Shown here one piece after another: positions 23,301 through 28,110 of a DNA stretch of 28,110 nt. The position numbers were made by a program, and so were the translations under genes. Below the pieces are notes generated by a model. The model saw only the letters and a program-made list of their open reading frames with translations, was not told the DNA's origin and searched no databases. The stretch spans positions 1 to 28,110 of the forward strand of contig CAYSQW010000046.1 of NCBI GenBank assembly GCA_964433135.1, written 5' to 3'. Positions within the stretch are counted from its first letter, which is position 1, and each line of letters opens with the position of its first letter. This DNA comes from CAYSQW01 sp964433135 (GTDB taxonomy: Bacteria; Acidobacteriota; Aminicenantia; Aminicenantales; Aminicenantaceae).

Positions 23301-23492
23301 CTGGGTTATTCATAAAGAATGTCGATACGGATAATTCAAAAAACTCCTCATTTAATATATCGACATTCTTTACCCTACGGGCGAGACGATCTCACCACGT
23401 CGGCTGTACAAAGAGCGTATCGGCGTACCTTTAAGTACGCCTCACCGTCCTTTGCTTGCCGCCACGGCAACCTCGACCCGTGAATAACCCAG
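23301..23492 (-). repeat. Structured intergenic repeat element, copy 2
   Basis: This 192-bp inverted relative of 14156-14343 starts two bases after the rel stop codon. Its terminal repeats CTGGGTTATTCA (23301-23312) and TGAATAACCCAG (23481-23492) are perfect, and the pairing extends outward as GAGC / GGTTC with one wobble. The 15-bp stem (23313-23327, 23358-23372) is identical to copy 1. The central hairpin has GGCGTAC (23422-23428) and GTACGCC (23435-23441) where copy 1 has GACGTAC and GTACGTC, a compensatory pair change, with the same TGA/GAT internal loop. A side hairpin reads TTGCCG-TGG-CGGCAA where copy 1 has TTGC-GGTA-GCGA. It would also form part of the rel 3' end. Confidence 0.85.
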
Positions 23493-23699
23493 GTTCAGCA
23501 GAGTCCATCATAATGTGCTGACGAATTTTACCTTAATATTTGGGTTGGGTGGGACGGCGGTGAGCCGATTTTGCGCTTTTTTATGATGTCTCTCCGATAG
23601 GAGGAGACTTATGTGAAAATGATTATCGGGATTTTTTGGAGAATCGCTTTTCTTTTTTTCTGTTTGGGGGTAAAATAATGTTCAATATGTGAACACCCC
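23493..23699. other. Intergenic flank before the radical SAM gene
   Basis: No gene is seen. GGGTTGGGTGGGACGGCGG followed by TGAG (23542-23564) resembles the minus-strand sequence beside copy 1 of the repeat (GGTGGGGAGGGCACGGCGG followed by TGTGAG, 14112-14086), at a similar distance from the element. TGTTCA and TGAACA form a 6-bp inverted repeat with a 5-base centre (23679-23695), ending four bases before the radical SAM start codon. A -10-like TAAAAT lies at 23671-23676. Confidence 0.5.
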
Positions 23700-24509
23700 A
23701 TGAATCTGCAGCTGCCCTTCAATCCCATCGACCGCGGAGCCGACGTTGAACGGATGGTTATGCGCGACAACCAACGACTCTATTTCAGATTCCGTCCCGG
23801 AAAACTTTTCGGAGGCGACGCCACCGCCGACTGCGTCGGATGTACGTTTCTCTGCGCCTACTGCTGGAATTTTGAAAGAAATCTCGAACCGACCCGATAT
23901 CAAGATTTTTATACCCCTCAGGCCGCGGCGGCTCGACTTCTATTCCTGGCCCAAAAGAATCATCTCAGCCTATTCCGAATCAGCGGAGCGGAACCCATCC
24001 TGGGGGAGAGGTCTTTTCGCCACATCCTCGAAATGTTCAAAATCCTGGTTCGCTACCGCCCGGGAACCCCCCTGGTACTCGACACCAATGGTCTGTTTCT
24101 GGGTTTCAAACCGGAATTGATTGAATTTCTGAAATATCTCAATATCAAAGTCCGCATCGGAATCAAGGGAATCAATGAAGAAAGCTTTCAGAGCATCACC
24201 GGAGCTCAAAAAGATTATTTCGAACTTCCTTTGATCGCGCTGAGAGAACTGGAAAAACGCAAGGTTTTTGCCTGGCCCGCTCTCATGGCGGATTTTTACC
24301 CGAAAAAGGACCTCGCTGAATTCCAAGCGATTCTGAAAAAAGACTATACACAAGCCCAGATGGAAATCGAGCATTTCAAGGCATTCCCCCGCGTCGTGGA
24401 AAACATCAAACTGCGGCATATGCAGTTCCGGAATTTCACATGCGAAACAGGGGCTTCTTGGGAAGACCTTGATTCCCTTCCGGAGAACCCTTCCGACGAA
24501 GTAAAATAA
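23700..24509 (+). CDS. Radical SAM protein (COG5014-like)
   Basis: This protein of 269 residues carries a radical SAM iron-sulfur site C48-x3-C52-x2-C55 within DCVGCTFLCAYCWNF, with an extra Cys45 just before it. The phrase CxGCxxxCxYCWN is typical of a group of predicted Fe-S oxidoreductases found mainly in archaea and anaerobic bacteria (COG5014). The SAM-binding GGE-like motif appears as ISGAEPIL (about 99-106), and LVLDTNGLFLG and KVRIGIKGINEESF match the following barrel strands. The reaction is not known. The ATG at 23700 has no Shine-Dalgarno. It is a single gene, convergent with the O-methyltransferase gene 24 bases away, and no terminator is visible between the two. Confidence 0.85.
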   Translation: MNLQLPFNPIDRGADVERMVMRDNQRLYFRFRPGKLFGGDATADCVGCTFLCAYCWNFERNLEPTRYQDFYTPQAAAARLLFLAQKNHLSLFRISGAEPILGERSFRHILEMFKILVRYRPGTPLVLDTNGLFLGFKPELIEFLKYLNIKVRIGIKGINEESFQSITGAQKDYFELPLIALRELEKRKVFAWPALMADFYPKKDLAEFQAILKKDYTQAQMEIEHFKAFPRVVENIKLRHMQFRNFTCETGASWEDLDSLPENPSDEVK

Positions 24510-24533
24510 TCGTTCTCCCCGTCGGGATAACAT

Positions 24534-25199
24534 CTATGGATTTTGTCGGCGTTTGTAACTGACGGCGATCCCCGCCCAACTCGAAGTCTCATATGTCGTT
24601 TCCATGAACGGCAAGCTTTCCAGATAGGTGACATATTCTCCGATGCCCCAAATACCGCGGCCGCGGCGTCCCCGGACATTATGAGCGGCAAAACATCCTC
24701 CCAACTCGAGCTTTGGTAAAACCGCCATTAAGTAATTTTTATACCAGCCTTTATCCGCATCACAGAAAACGAAATCGAAGGTTTCTTCCAGGGCCGGCAC
24801 GAGTTCATGAGCATCTCCCAAACGGGCATCGACATAAGCGGAGAGACCGGCTTCTTCGATAGAAGCAAGCGCCTGACGATAACGCCTTTCATCAATTTCG
24901 ATCGTGATCAGTTTCCCTCCGGTTTTGCTGAGCGCCCAAGCGATCCAGACGGTGGAATGTCCGGTGGACGTTCCGATCTCCAATGCCCGACTGTAGTTGT
25001 TATCCAGGACAAGATCATGGAGAATCCGGCCGTCCCGCATCGAGATATTCATATCCCTCCATGACGATTCGTGCCGTTCCAGGAAATTTTCCACTCTTGC
25101 ATCCAGCTTTCTATCCTGAAGTCGAATGCTGCCGTCTTCTTTCATAGGAATCCCCACGCACATCAGTATGGGAATGATCAAATATCCAAATCGATGCAT
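24534..25199 (-). CDS. O-methyltransferase, apparently exported
   Basis: This protein of 221 residues begins with a hydrophobic segment MHRFGYLIIPILMCVGIP that looks like a signal peptide or membrane anchor. The rest is a class I SAM-dependent methyltransferase of O-methyltransferase family 3: SAM motif I ALEIGTSTGHSTVWIA (72-87), acidic residue TIEIDERR (99-106), DARLGDAHELVP (124-135) and metal-site FVFCDADKGWYKNY (143-156). In the position where the family has a second metal ligand in DNV, this protein has HNV (173-175). The ATG at 25199 is preferred over a GTG just before it because of GGGGG spacing. It follows the fmdB-type gene on the same strand by 223 bases. Confidence 0.85.
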   Translation of the reverse strand: MHRFGYLIIPILMCVGIPMKEDGSIRLQDRKLDARVENFLERHESSWRDMNISMRDGRILHDLVLDNNYSRALEIGTSTGHSTVWIAWALSKTGGKLITIEIDERRYRQALASIEEAGLSAYVDARLGDAHELVPALEETFDFVFCDADKGWYKNYLMAVLPKLELGGCFAAHNVRGRRGRGIWGIGEYVTYLESLPFMETTYETSSWAGIAVSYKRRQNP

Positions 25200-25232
25200 C
25201 ACGTTCCCCCTTTTCCATATCATTTCGGGAAA

Positions 25233-25295
25233 TCACCTCCAGCCTTTGGACACCGTTAAGCGGCAAATCTTCCAGGTTCCAACTCTCCTTTCCAT
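25233..25295 (-). CDS. Possible 20-residue leader peptide
   Basis: In the 223-base leader of the O-methyltransferase gene, an ATG at 25295 opens a frame MERRVGTWKICRLTVSKGWR ending at TGA 25233-25235. Its GGAGG lies in the loop side of a 6-bp hairpin (GAGAGG / CCTCTC, 25297-25312), so translation could be switched by folding. The evidence is limited to the ribosome-binding site and position. Another hairpin, AAACCG / CGGTTT, is found about 60 bases further upstream. Confidence 0.25.
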   Translation of the reverse strand: MERRVGTWKICRLTVSKGWR

Positions 25296-25422
25296 CGAGA
25301 GGCCCTCCTCTCTATCCGCTTTTCGGGAATCACCGTCGGCTCCCCCGCGGTGTATACGAAACCGGAGAATCGGTTTAAAAGATTATGTCGCAACTTCCCT
25401 GGAGGAAGCAGGGATGCTCATT

Positions 25423-25632
25423 TTAAAAGCAAGTGGGGCAAGTCCCCGTCGAACAGCTTCCCGTCGAACAGGTTTCTCCGGAACCGCGGCCGACGCTGAA
25501 GGCCGAGAGGACCTTTTCCAATTCAACACTGCCGCAGTGCGAACACCTCTTTTCTCCTTCACCGGACGTGACGCCCACCAGCAGCTCGGTCTTTTTACCA
25601 CACTTTGTACAGCGATATGTATATATAGGCAT
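25423..25632 (-). CDS. FmdB-family zinc-ribbon protein
   Basis: This protein of 69 residues begins MPIYTYRCTKCGKKTELLV and matches the FmdB/CxxC_CxxC_SSSS zinc ribbon, with Cys8, Cys11, Cys30 and Cys33 as the metal ligands. It has a second cysteine cluster at the C-terminus, CSTGSCSTGTCPTCF (Cys55, 60, 65, 68), common in homologues from anaerobes. Proteins of this family are often called regulators of formamidase or amidase genes but mostly lack experimental roles. The ATG at 25632 has GGAG seven bases upstream. It is divergent from the MarR-like gene, with which it shares overlapping promoters and a palindrome. Confidence 0.9.
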   Translation of the reverse strand: MPIYTYRCTKCGKKTELLVGVTSGEGEKRCSHCGSVELEKVLSAFSVGRGSGETCSTGSCSTGTCPTCF

Positions 25633-25676
25633 AACCAATCTCCTCGCTTTAACTTTTTCGGGCAAATCCGAATCCC

Positions 25677-25705
25677 TTGACTCGAAATCCGCCTGATATT
25701 ATAAT
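25677..25705 (+). promoter_or_regulatory. Promoter of the MarR-like gene
   Basis: -35 TTGACT (25677-25682), a 17-base spacer and consensus -10 TATAAT (25700-25705). The -10 box overlaps the -10 box of the divergent fmdB-type promoter on the opposite strand. Confidence 0.8.
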
Positions 25706-25727
25706 TGCTATTAGCAATATTTGTCAA
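25698..25727 (-). promoter_or_regulatory. Promoter of the fmdB-type gene
   Basis: On the minus strand consensus -35 TTGACA (25722-25727) and consensus -10 TATAAT (25698-25703) are separated by 18 bases. The spacer is almost wholly occupied by the palindrome at 25704-25718. Confidence 0.85.
25704..25718. promoter_or_regulatory. Shared operator palindrome, probable MarR-like site
   Basis: ATTGCTATTAGCAAT is a perfect palindrome with 7-bp arms and one central base. It lies between the -35 and -10 of the fmdB-type promoter and over the transcription start of the MarR-like gene. The TTGC...GCAA form is typical of MarR-family operators. A single bound dimer could shut off both genes. Confidence 0.8.
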
Positions 25728-25737
25728 GGAGGACTCA

Positions 25738-26151
25738 TTGGCCGCGCCGTCACTTATGGACCTGCTCCAAGCCGTTCAGGATAAATGTACGATAGAAGAG
25801 AAGAACATATGCGGGGACCTGCACCTTTCACCGACGGAATACAAGGGATTGAACATCATCTCTCCTGAAGAGGAACTCACCTGCCGAGAGTTTTCCCGTC
25901 GCATGGGCCTGTCCCTGTCCCGCGGCAGCCGGGTCATCGACCGGCTCACCCGACATGGATATTTGATCCGCACCGGATGCATCGCCGACCGAAGGTGTAA
26001 AAGTCTTCGATTGACGCAAACAGGACACATGCGCCGGAAAGAGATCGCCGGCAGACGGTATGCATACGAAAAGCGGCTCAGTACCGCTTACTCTTCCCAT
26101 GCATGGAAATCCCTCAAATCCGACATACGACAGCTGTTGGAAAAGCTGTGA
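25738..26151 (+). CDS. MarR-like winged-helix regulator
   Basis: This protein of 137 residues starts with TTG at 25738, supported by AAGGAGG five bases upstream. It has the MarR layout: helix-turn-helix TCREFSRRMGLSLSRGSRVIDRLTRHGYL (about 48-76), a wing with DRRCKSLRLTQTG (84-96) and a C-terminal dimerisation helix. Five cysteines (17, 25, 49, 81, 87) are unusual for this size, and two of them are in the DNA-binding region. This suggests redox or metal sensing but is not proven. It is divergent from the fmdB-type gene. Confidence 0.88.
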   Translation: MAAPSLMDLLQAVQDKCTIEEKNICGDLHLSPTEYKGLNIISPEEELTCREFSRRMGLSLSRGSRVIDRLTRHGYLIRTGCIADRRCKSLRLTQTGHMRRKEIAGRRYAYEKRLSTAYSSHAWKSLKSDIRQLLEKL

Positions 26152-26387
26152 TCGAATCACCCTAAACCGAAATCCAAAAGGACATCTCCTTTCTCATCAT
26201 CGCGTCATGAATCATCATGGGATATTTGGAGGTTAAACCGAACCATTCATAGGATTTGTGCGTATATTGGGATATGAAACTAGTTTATGAGGGGACGTCG
26301 ATATGGTGCAACCGGATTTTCAATCCCTGCCGCAGAATCCGTTGAATTCATCATAAATCAGTTCTCTCTTCTTCCATAACTATGATA

Positions 26388-26408
26388 TCCTAGAATAAAG
26401 ACCTAGGA
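26388..26408 (+). promoter_or_regulatory. Inverted repeat in the folD leader
   Basis: TCCTAG (26388-26393) and CTAGGA (26403-26408) form 6-bp arms with a 9-base centre between a -10-like TATGAT (26381-26386) and the folD ribosome-binding site. It overlaps the predicted transcription start. No -35 box is seen. The rest of 26152-26387 holds no gene. Confidence 0.4.
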
Positions 26409-26428
26409 ATCCAACGGGAGGCATGATT

Positions 26429-27343
26429 GTGAGTGAACAGCAAAAAACACCTTTGATACTTGACGGGAAGACAATGGCCAAACGCATCCAGAAAGAAATC
26501 GCCGACACCGTCGCTTTAATGAAAGACAAAAACGGACTGGTGCCCGGATTGGCCGCCGTTCTGGTCGGCGAAAATCCCGCCTCTCAGATGTATGTGAAGA
26601 TGAAGCGCAACCGATGCGCCGAGGTCGGCATCGATTCATTTCTCCACGCTCTTCCCAAATCCACAAGTCAAGCGGAGATGGAGAAACTGATTTCCGATCT
26701 CAACGACGATCCCCGGGTGCACGGCATCCTGGTCCAGCTGCCGCTGCCCGAACATCTGGATGAAGAAACGATACTGAAAGCCATCGACTTGAACAAGGAC
26801 GTCGACGGCTTCCACCCCGTCAACATCGGACGCCTAGCCATGAAGGGGAGACGCCCTCAGTTCGTGCCCGCCACACCTTTCGGCTGCATGACCATGCTCC
26901 GGGAAGCGGAAAAGCGGATCGAAAGCTTTTCCATTTCGGGATCTCATGCCGTCGTCCTCGGCCGCAGCAATATCGTCGGAATGCCCATGGCCCTTCTGCT
27001 GGTTCACGCCGACGCCACCGTTACCGTGGTTCACAGCCGAACCCGCGACATCCCGGCCCTGGTTCGAGAGGCCGATATCCTGATCGGCGCCATGGGACGC
27101 CCGGAAATGATCAAAGGGGAATGGATCAAGCCCGGAGCCGTCGCGATCGATGTCGCGACCGTCAAGGTGGAGGACCCGACCGCGAAACGCGGATATGTCT
27201 GGAAAGGTGATTTCGAGTTCGAAGCCGCATTGAAAAGAGTCGCGGCGATATCTCCCGTACCGGGAGGCGTAGGCCCCATGACCATAACCATGCTGCTGAA
27301 AAACACGCTGCACGCCGCGCAAATCTCCCTCAACCGGCATTAA
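26429..27343 (+). CDS. folD: Bifunctional methylene-THF dehydrogenase / methenyl-THF cyclohydrolase
   Basis: This cytoplasmic enzyme of 304 residues interconverts 5,10-methylene-, methenyl- and 10-formyl-tetrahydrofolate in one-carbon metabolism. Seen in order are YVKMK (55-59, with the catalytic Tyr55 and Lys59 of the YxxxK motif), VQLPLP (102-107), DVDGFHP (124-130), VPATPFG (147-152, usual form PCTP), the cofactor-site GRSNIVGMP (178-186, usual form GKP) and ISPVPGGVGPMT (274-285). In the region usually written DVGIN, this protein has DVATVKV. I choose GTG at 26429, seven bases after GGGAGG; an ATG six bases earlier would be only one base from the site. It is a single gene. Confidence 0.94.
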   Translation: MSEQQKTPLILDGKTMAKRIQKEIADTVALMKDKNGLVPGLAAVLVGENPASQMYVKMKRNRCAEVGIDSFLHALPKSTSQAEMEKLISDLNDDPRVHGILVQLPLPEHLDEETILKAIDLNKDVDGFHPVNIGRLAMKGRRPQFVPATPFGCMTMLREAEKRIESFSISGSHAVVLGRSNIVGMPMALLLVHADATVTVVHSRTRDIPALVREADILIGAMGRPEMIKGEWIKPGAVAIDVATVKVEDPTAKRGYVWKGDFEFEAALKRVAAISPVPGGVGPMTITMLLKNTLHAAQISLNRH

Positions 27344-27496
27344 GTCCCCGCGGTGCTGGAAGTCCACGCTCGGTCTTTTCCCGCCCCCTCCAAACGCCGG
27401 ATTTATCCAATATTGCGAATTCAAATTATTGTATCCGTCCAATATTTTGTATTCTTCACATCAAACAGAACACATGCGCCAGCTCTTATCTGTTGA
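27344..27496. other. folD 3' flank
   Basis: AT-rich DNA with no gene and no convincing terminator directly after folD. The first good terminator-like hairpin in this direction is at 27563-27589. Confidence 0.5.
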
Positions 27497-27589
27497 TATA
27501 ATACAAGTTACATCGTTTACGCTCAAATCCTTCGGCCTGGCACATTAATTGCATATTTTGTATGCTATATATTGTATAGCAATTTTTTT
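27497..27589 (+). ncRNA. Possible small transcript upstream of the TonB receptor
   Basis: An extended -10 element TGATATAAT (27494-27502) would start transcription near 27509. The only T-rich terminator nearby is TGCTATA / TATAGCA (27563-27569, 27575-27581, 5-base loop) followed by seven T residues (27583-27589). A transcript of about 80 bases would result. No open frame longer than a few codons lies within it. The hairpin is AT-rich and may instead be the distal folD terminator. Confidence 0.3.
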
Positions 27590-27706
27590 GGATAACACAT
27601 CGTGAACATGAAAACCGTAACACGACATACGACGAGATGCCGGCGGCCTCGACCCGAAAGGCGCTTGCGTTTCATCCCCCATTTTCTGAAATCCAAATAG
27701 ACCTAT

Positions 27707-27851
27707 ATGAAGGAGGTGACACAGGATTATTCTTGAGTAATTTCATGAGGCGGGAGAGGACATGAATCGCTTACCATTTCATGCCACTTCCAAATATGGG
27801 CTGATCACTGAGGAACATGGAAGATCCAATCAAACAGATGTTCCGATGTGA
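27707..27851 (+). other. Overlapping short frames with strong ribosome-binding sites
   Basis: AAGGAGGTGA (27710-27719) is a ten-base match to the 16S rRNA 3' end, the best in the window, yet no long frame follows. Three short frames overlap: ATG 27707 to TGA 27736 (9 residues), TTG 27733 to TGA 27765 (10 residues) and ATG 27762 to TGA 27851 (29 residues, MNRLPFHATSKYGLITEEHG...). Each start overlaps the previous stop, as in translational coupling. They lie 63 bases before the TonB receptor gene and may act as a leader. Confidence 0.35.
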
Positions 27852-27913
27852 TTGAAGAGTTATTTTACTCTATTATCTCTTATAACTTTTCAAAAGTAAG
27901 AAGGAGTTAGTGA

Positions 27914-28110
27914 ATGAGAAAGTCGAGATATTTCCTTTCATTTTTGGCGGCGCTGCTGATTTTCAGCGGAATGACGTTCGCCCAAGATGCATCAGGAAGA
28001 CTCACAGGAACAGTTACCGATAGCGAAGGCGTCCCTCTTCCCGGTGTTTCCGTCATCGCCACCAGCCCGGATGCGGTTGGTGAAGCCACGGCCATAACCG
28101 GCAACAACGG
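27914..28110 (+). CDS. TonB-dependent receptor, N-terminal fragment (truncated by window end)
   Basis: The first 65 codons are seen. MRKSRYFLSFLAALLIFSGM followed by TFAQDA is a Sec signal peptide, probable cleavage after TFA. The next residues, GRLTGTVTDSEGVPLPGVSV and then IATSP...GEATAITGNNG, are the opening strands of a carboxypeptidase-regulatory-like (CarboxypepD_reg) domain, the N-terminal module of large TonB-dependent outer-membrane receptors in Acidobacteriota and Bacteroidota. The ATG at 27914 follows AAGGAG by seven bases. A palindrome ACTTTTCAAAAGT (27885-27897) lies just upstream of the ribosome-binding site. An outer-membrane nutrient or oligosaccharide transporter is likely; the substrate cannot be told. 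Confidence 0.85.
   Translation, partial: MRKSRYFLSFLAALLIFSGMTFAQDASGRLTGTVTDSEGVPLPGVSVIATSPDAVGEATAITGNN

Noticed and set aside
26178..26200. AAAGGA/TCCTTT hairpin after the MarR-like gene
   Set aside because: A six-pair AT-rich stem without a T tract; not strong enough to annotate.
1..28110. CRISPR array, tRNA, rRNA, prophage or transposase
   Set aside because: No regularly spaced direct repeats, no tRNA-like cloverleaf or CCA end, and no recombinase or phage protein was seen on either strand. The structured repeat has terminal inverted repeats but no clear target-site duplication, so I do not call it a proven insertion element.

Overview
This 28.1 kb window is bacterial chromosomal DNA of moderate-to-high GC with compact, mostly single-gene or two-to-four-gene transcription units. 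Three traits suggest an anaerobic or facultative member of the Acidobacteriota/Candidatus Aminicenantes type. They are a PadR regulator paired with a long FtsX/MacB-type permease carrying an N-terminal prefix domain, secreted DUF4412-like and lipoprotein genes, and the start of a TonB-dependent receptor with a carboxypeptidase-regulatory-like N-terminus. The lineage is an inference from gene content; no rRNA or tRNA gene is present. There is no phage, insertion sequence with transposase, or CRISPR array. A run of exactly 100 N (8230-8329) marks an assembly gap of unknown true length.

Layout. 1-385: no confident gene. 386-3529 (minus): PadR regulator and FtsX-like permease with a clear promoter and operator. 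3669-4726 (plus): a Cupin_5 protein and the arginine repressor ArgR with an ARG box over its own start codon, then a bidirectional terminator. 4733-7416 (minus): a sodium:solute symporter and a secreted DUF4412-like protein. 7754-8089 (plus): a DUF3795 cysteine-rich protein. 8118-9726 (minus): aldo/keto reductase followed by a DUF3830 protein broken by the gap. 9898-13845 (minus): the large RNA helicase HrpA. 13846-14421: a repeat-rich intergenic region. 14422-15360 (plus): a polytopic membrane protein. 15440-17200 (minus): a secreted lipoprotein esterase. 17402-19646 (plus): a YtrA-like operon (29-residue membrane peptide, GntR regulator, ABC ATPase, ABC permease). 19743-21035 (minus): HAD phosphatase and a small lipoprotein. 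21184-23298 (plus): a RelA/SpoT homologue, followed directly by a second copy of the intergenic repeat. 23700-24509 (plus): a radical SAM protein. 24534-25632 (minus): an exported O-methyltransferase and an FmdB-type zinc ribbon. 25738-26151 (plus): a MarR-like regulator divergent from fmdB. 26429-27343 (plus): FolD. 27914 to the end (plus): 5' part of a TonB-dependent receptor.

The strongest undescribed signal is a roughly 190-bp element present twice in opposite orientation (14156-14343 plus; 23301-23492 minus). It has 12-bp terminal inverted repeats, an identical 15-bp hairpin, and a central hairpin whose arms differ between the copies while pairing is preserved through compensatory changes. 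This pattern suggests a structured RNA or a MITE-like palindromic element. A second theme is regulation readable from the DNA. Four regulators (PadR, ArgR, GntR, MarR) each sit behind a palindrome placed on or beside recognisable promoter hexamers, which suggests autoregulation in every case. The fmdB/marR pair uses two overlapping divergent promoters with one shared palindrome.
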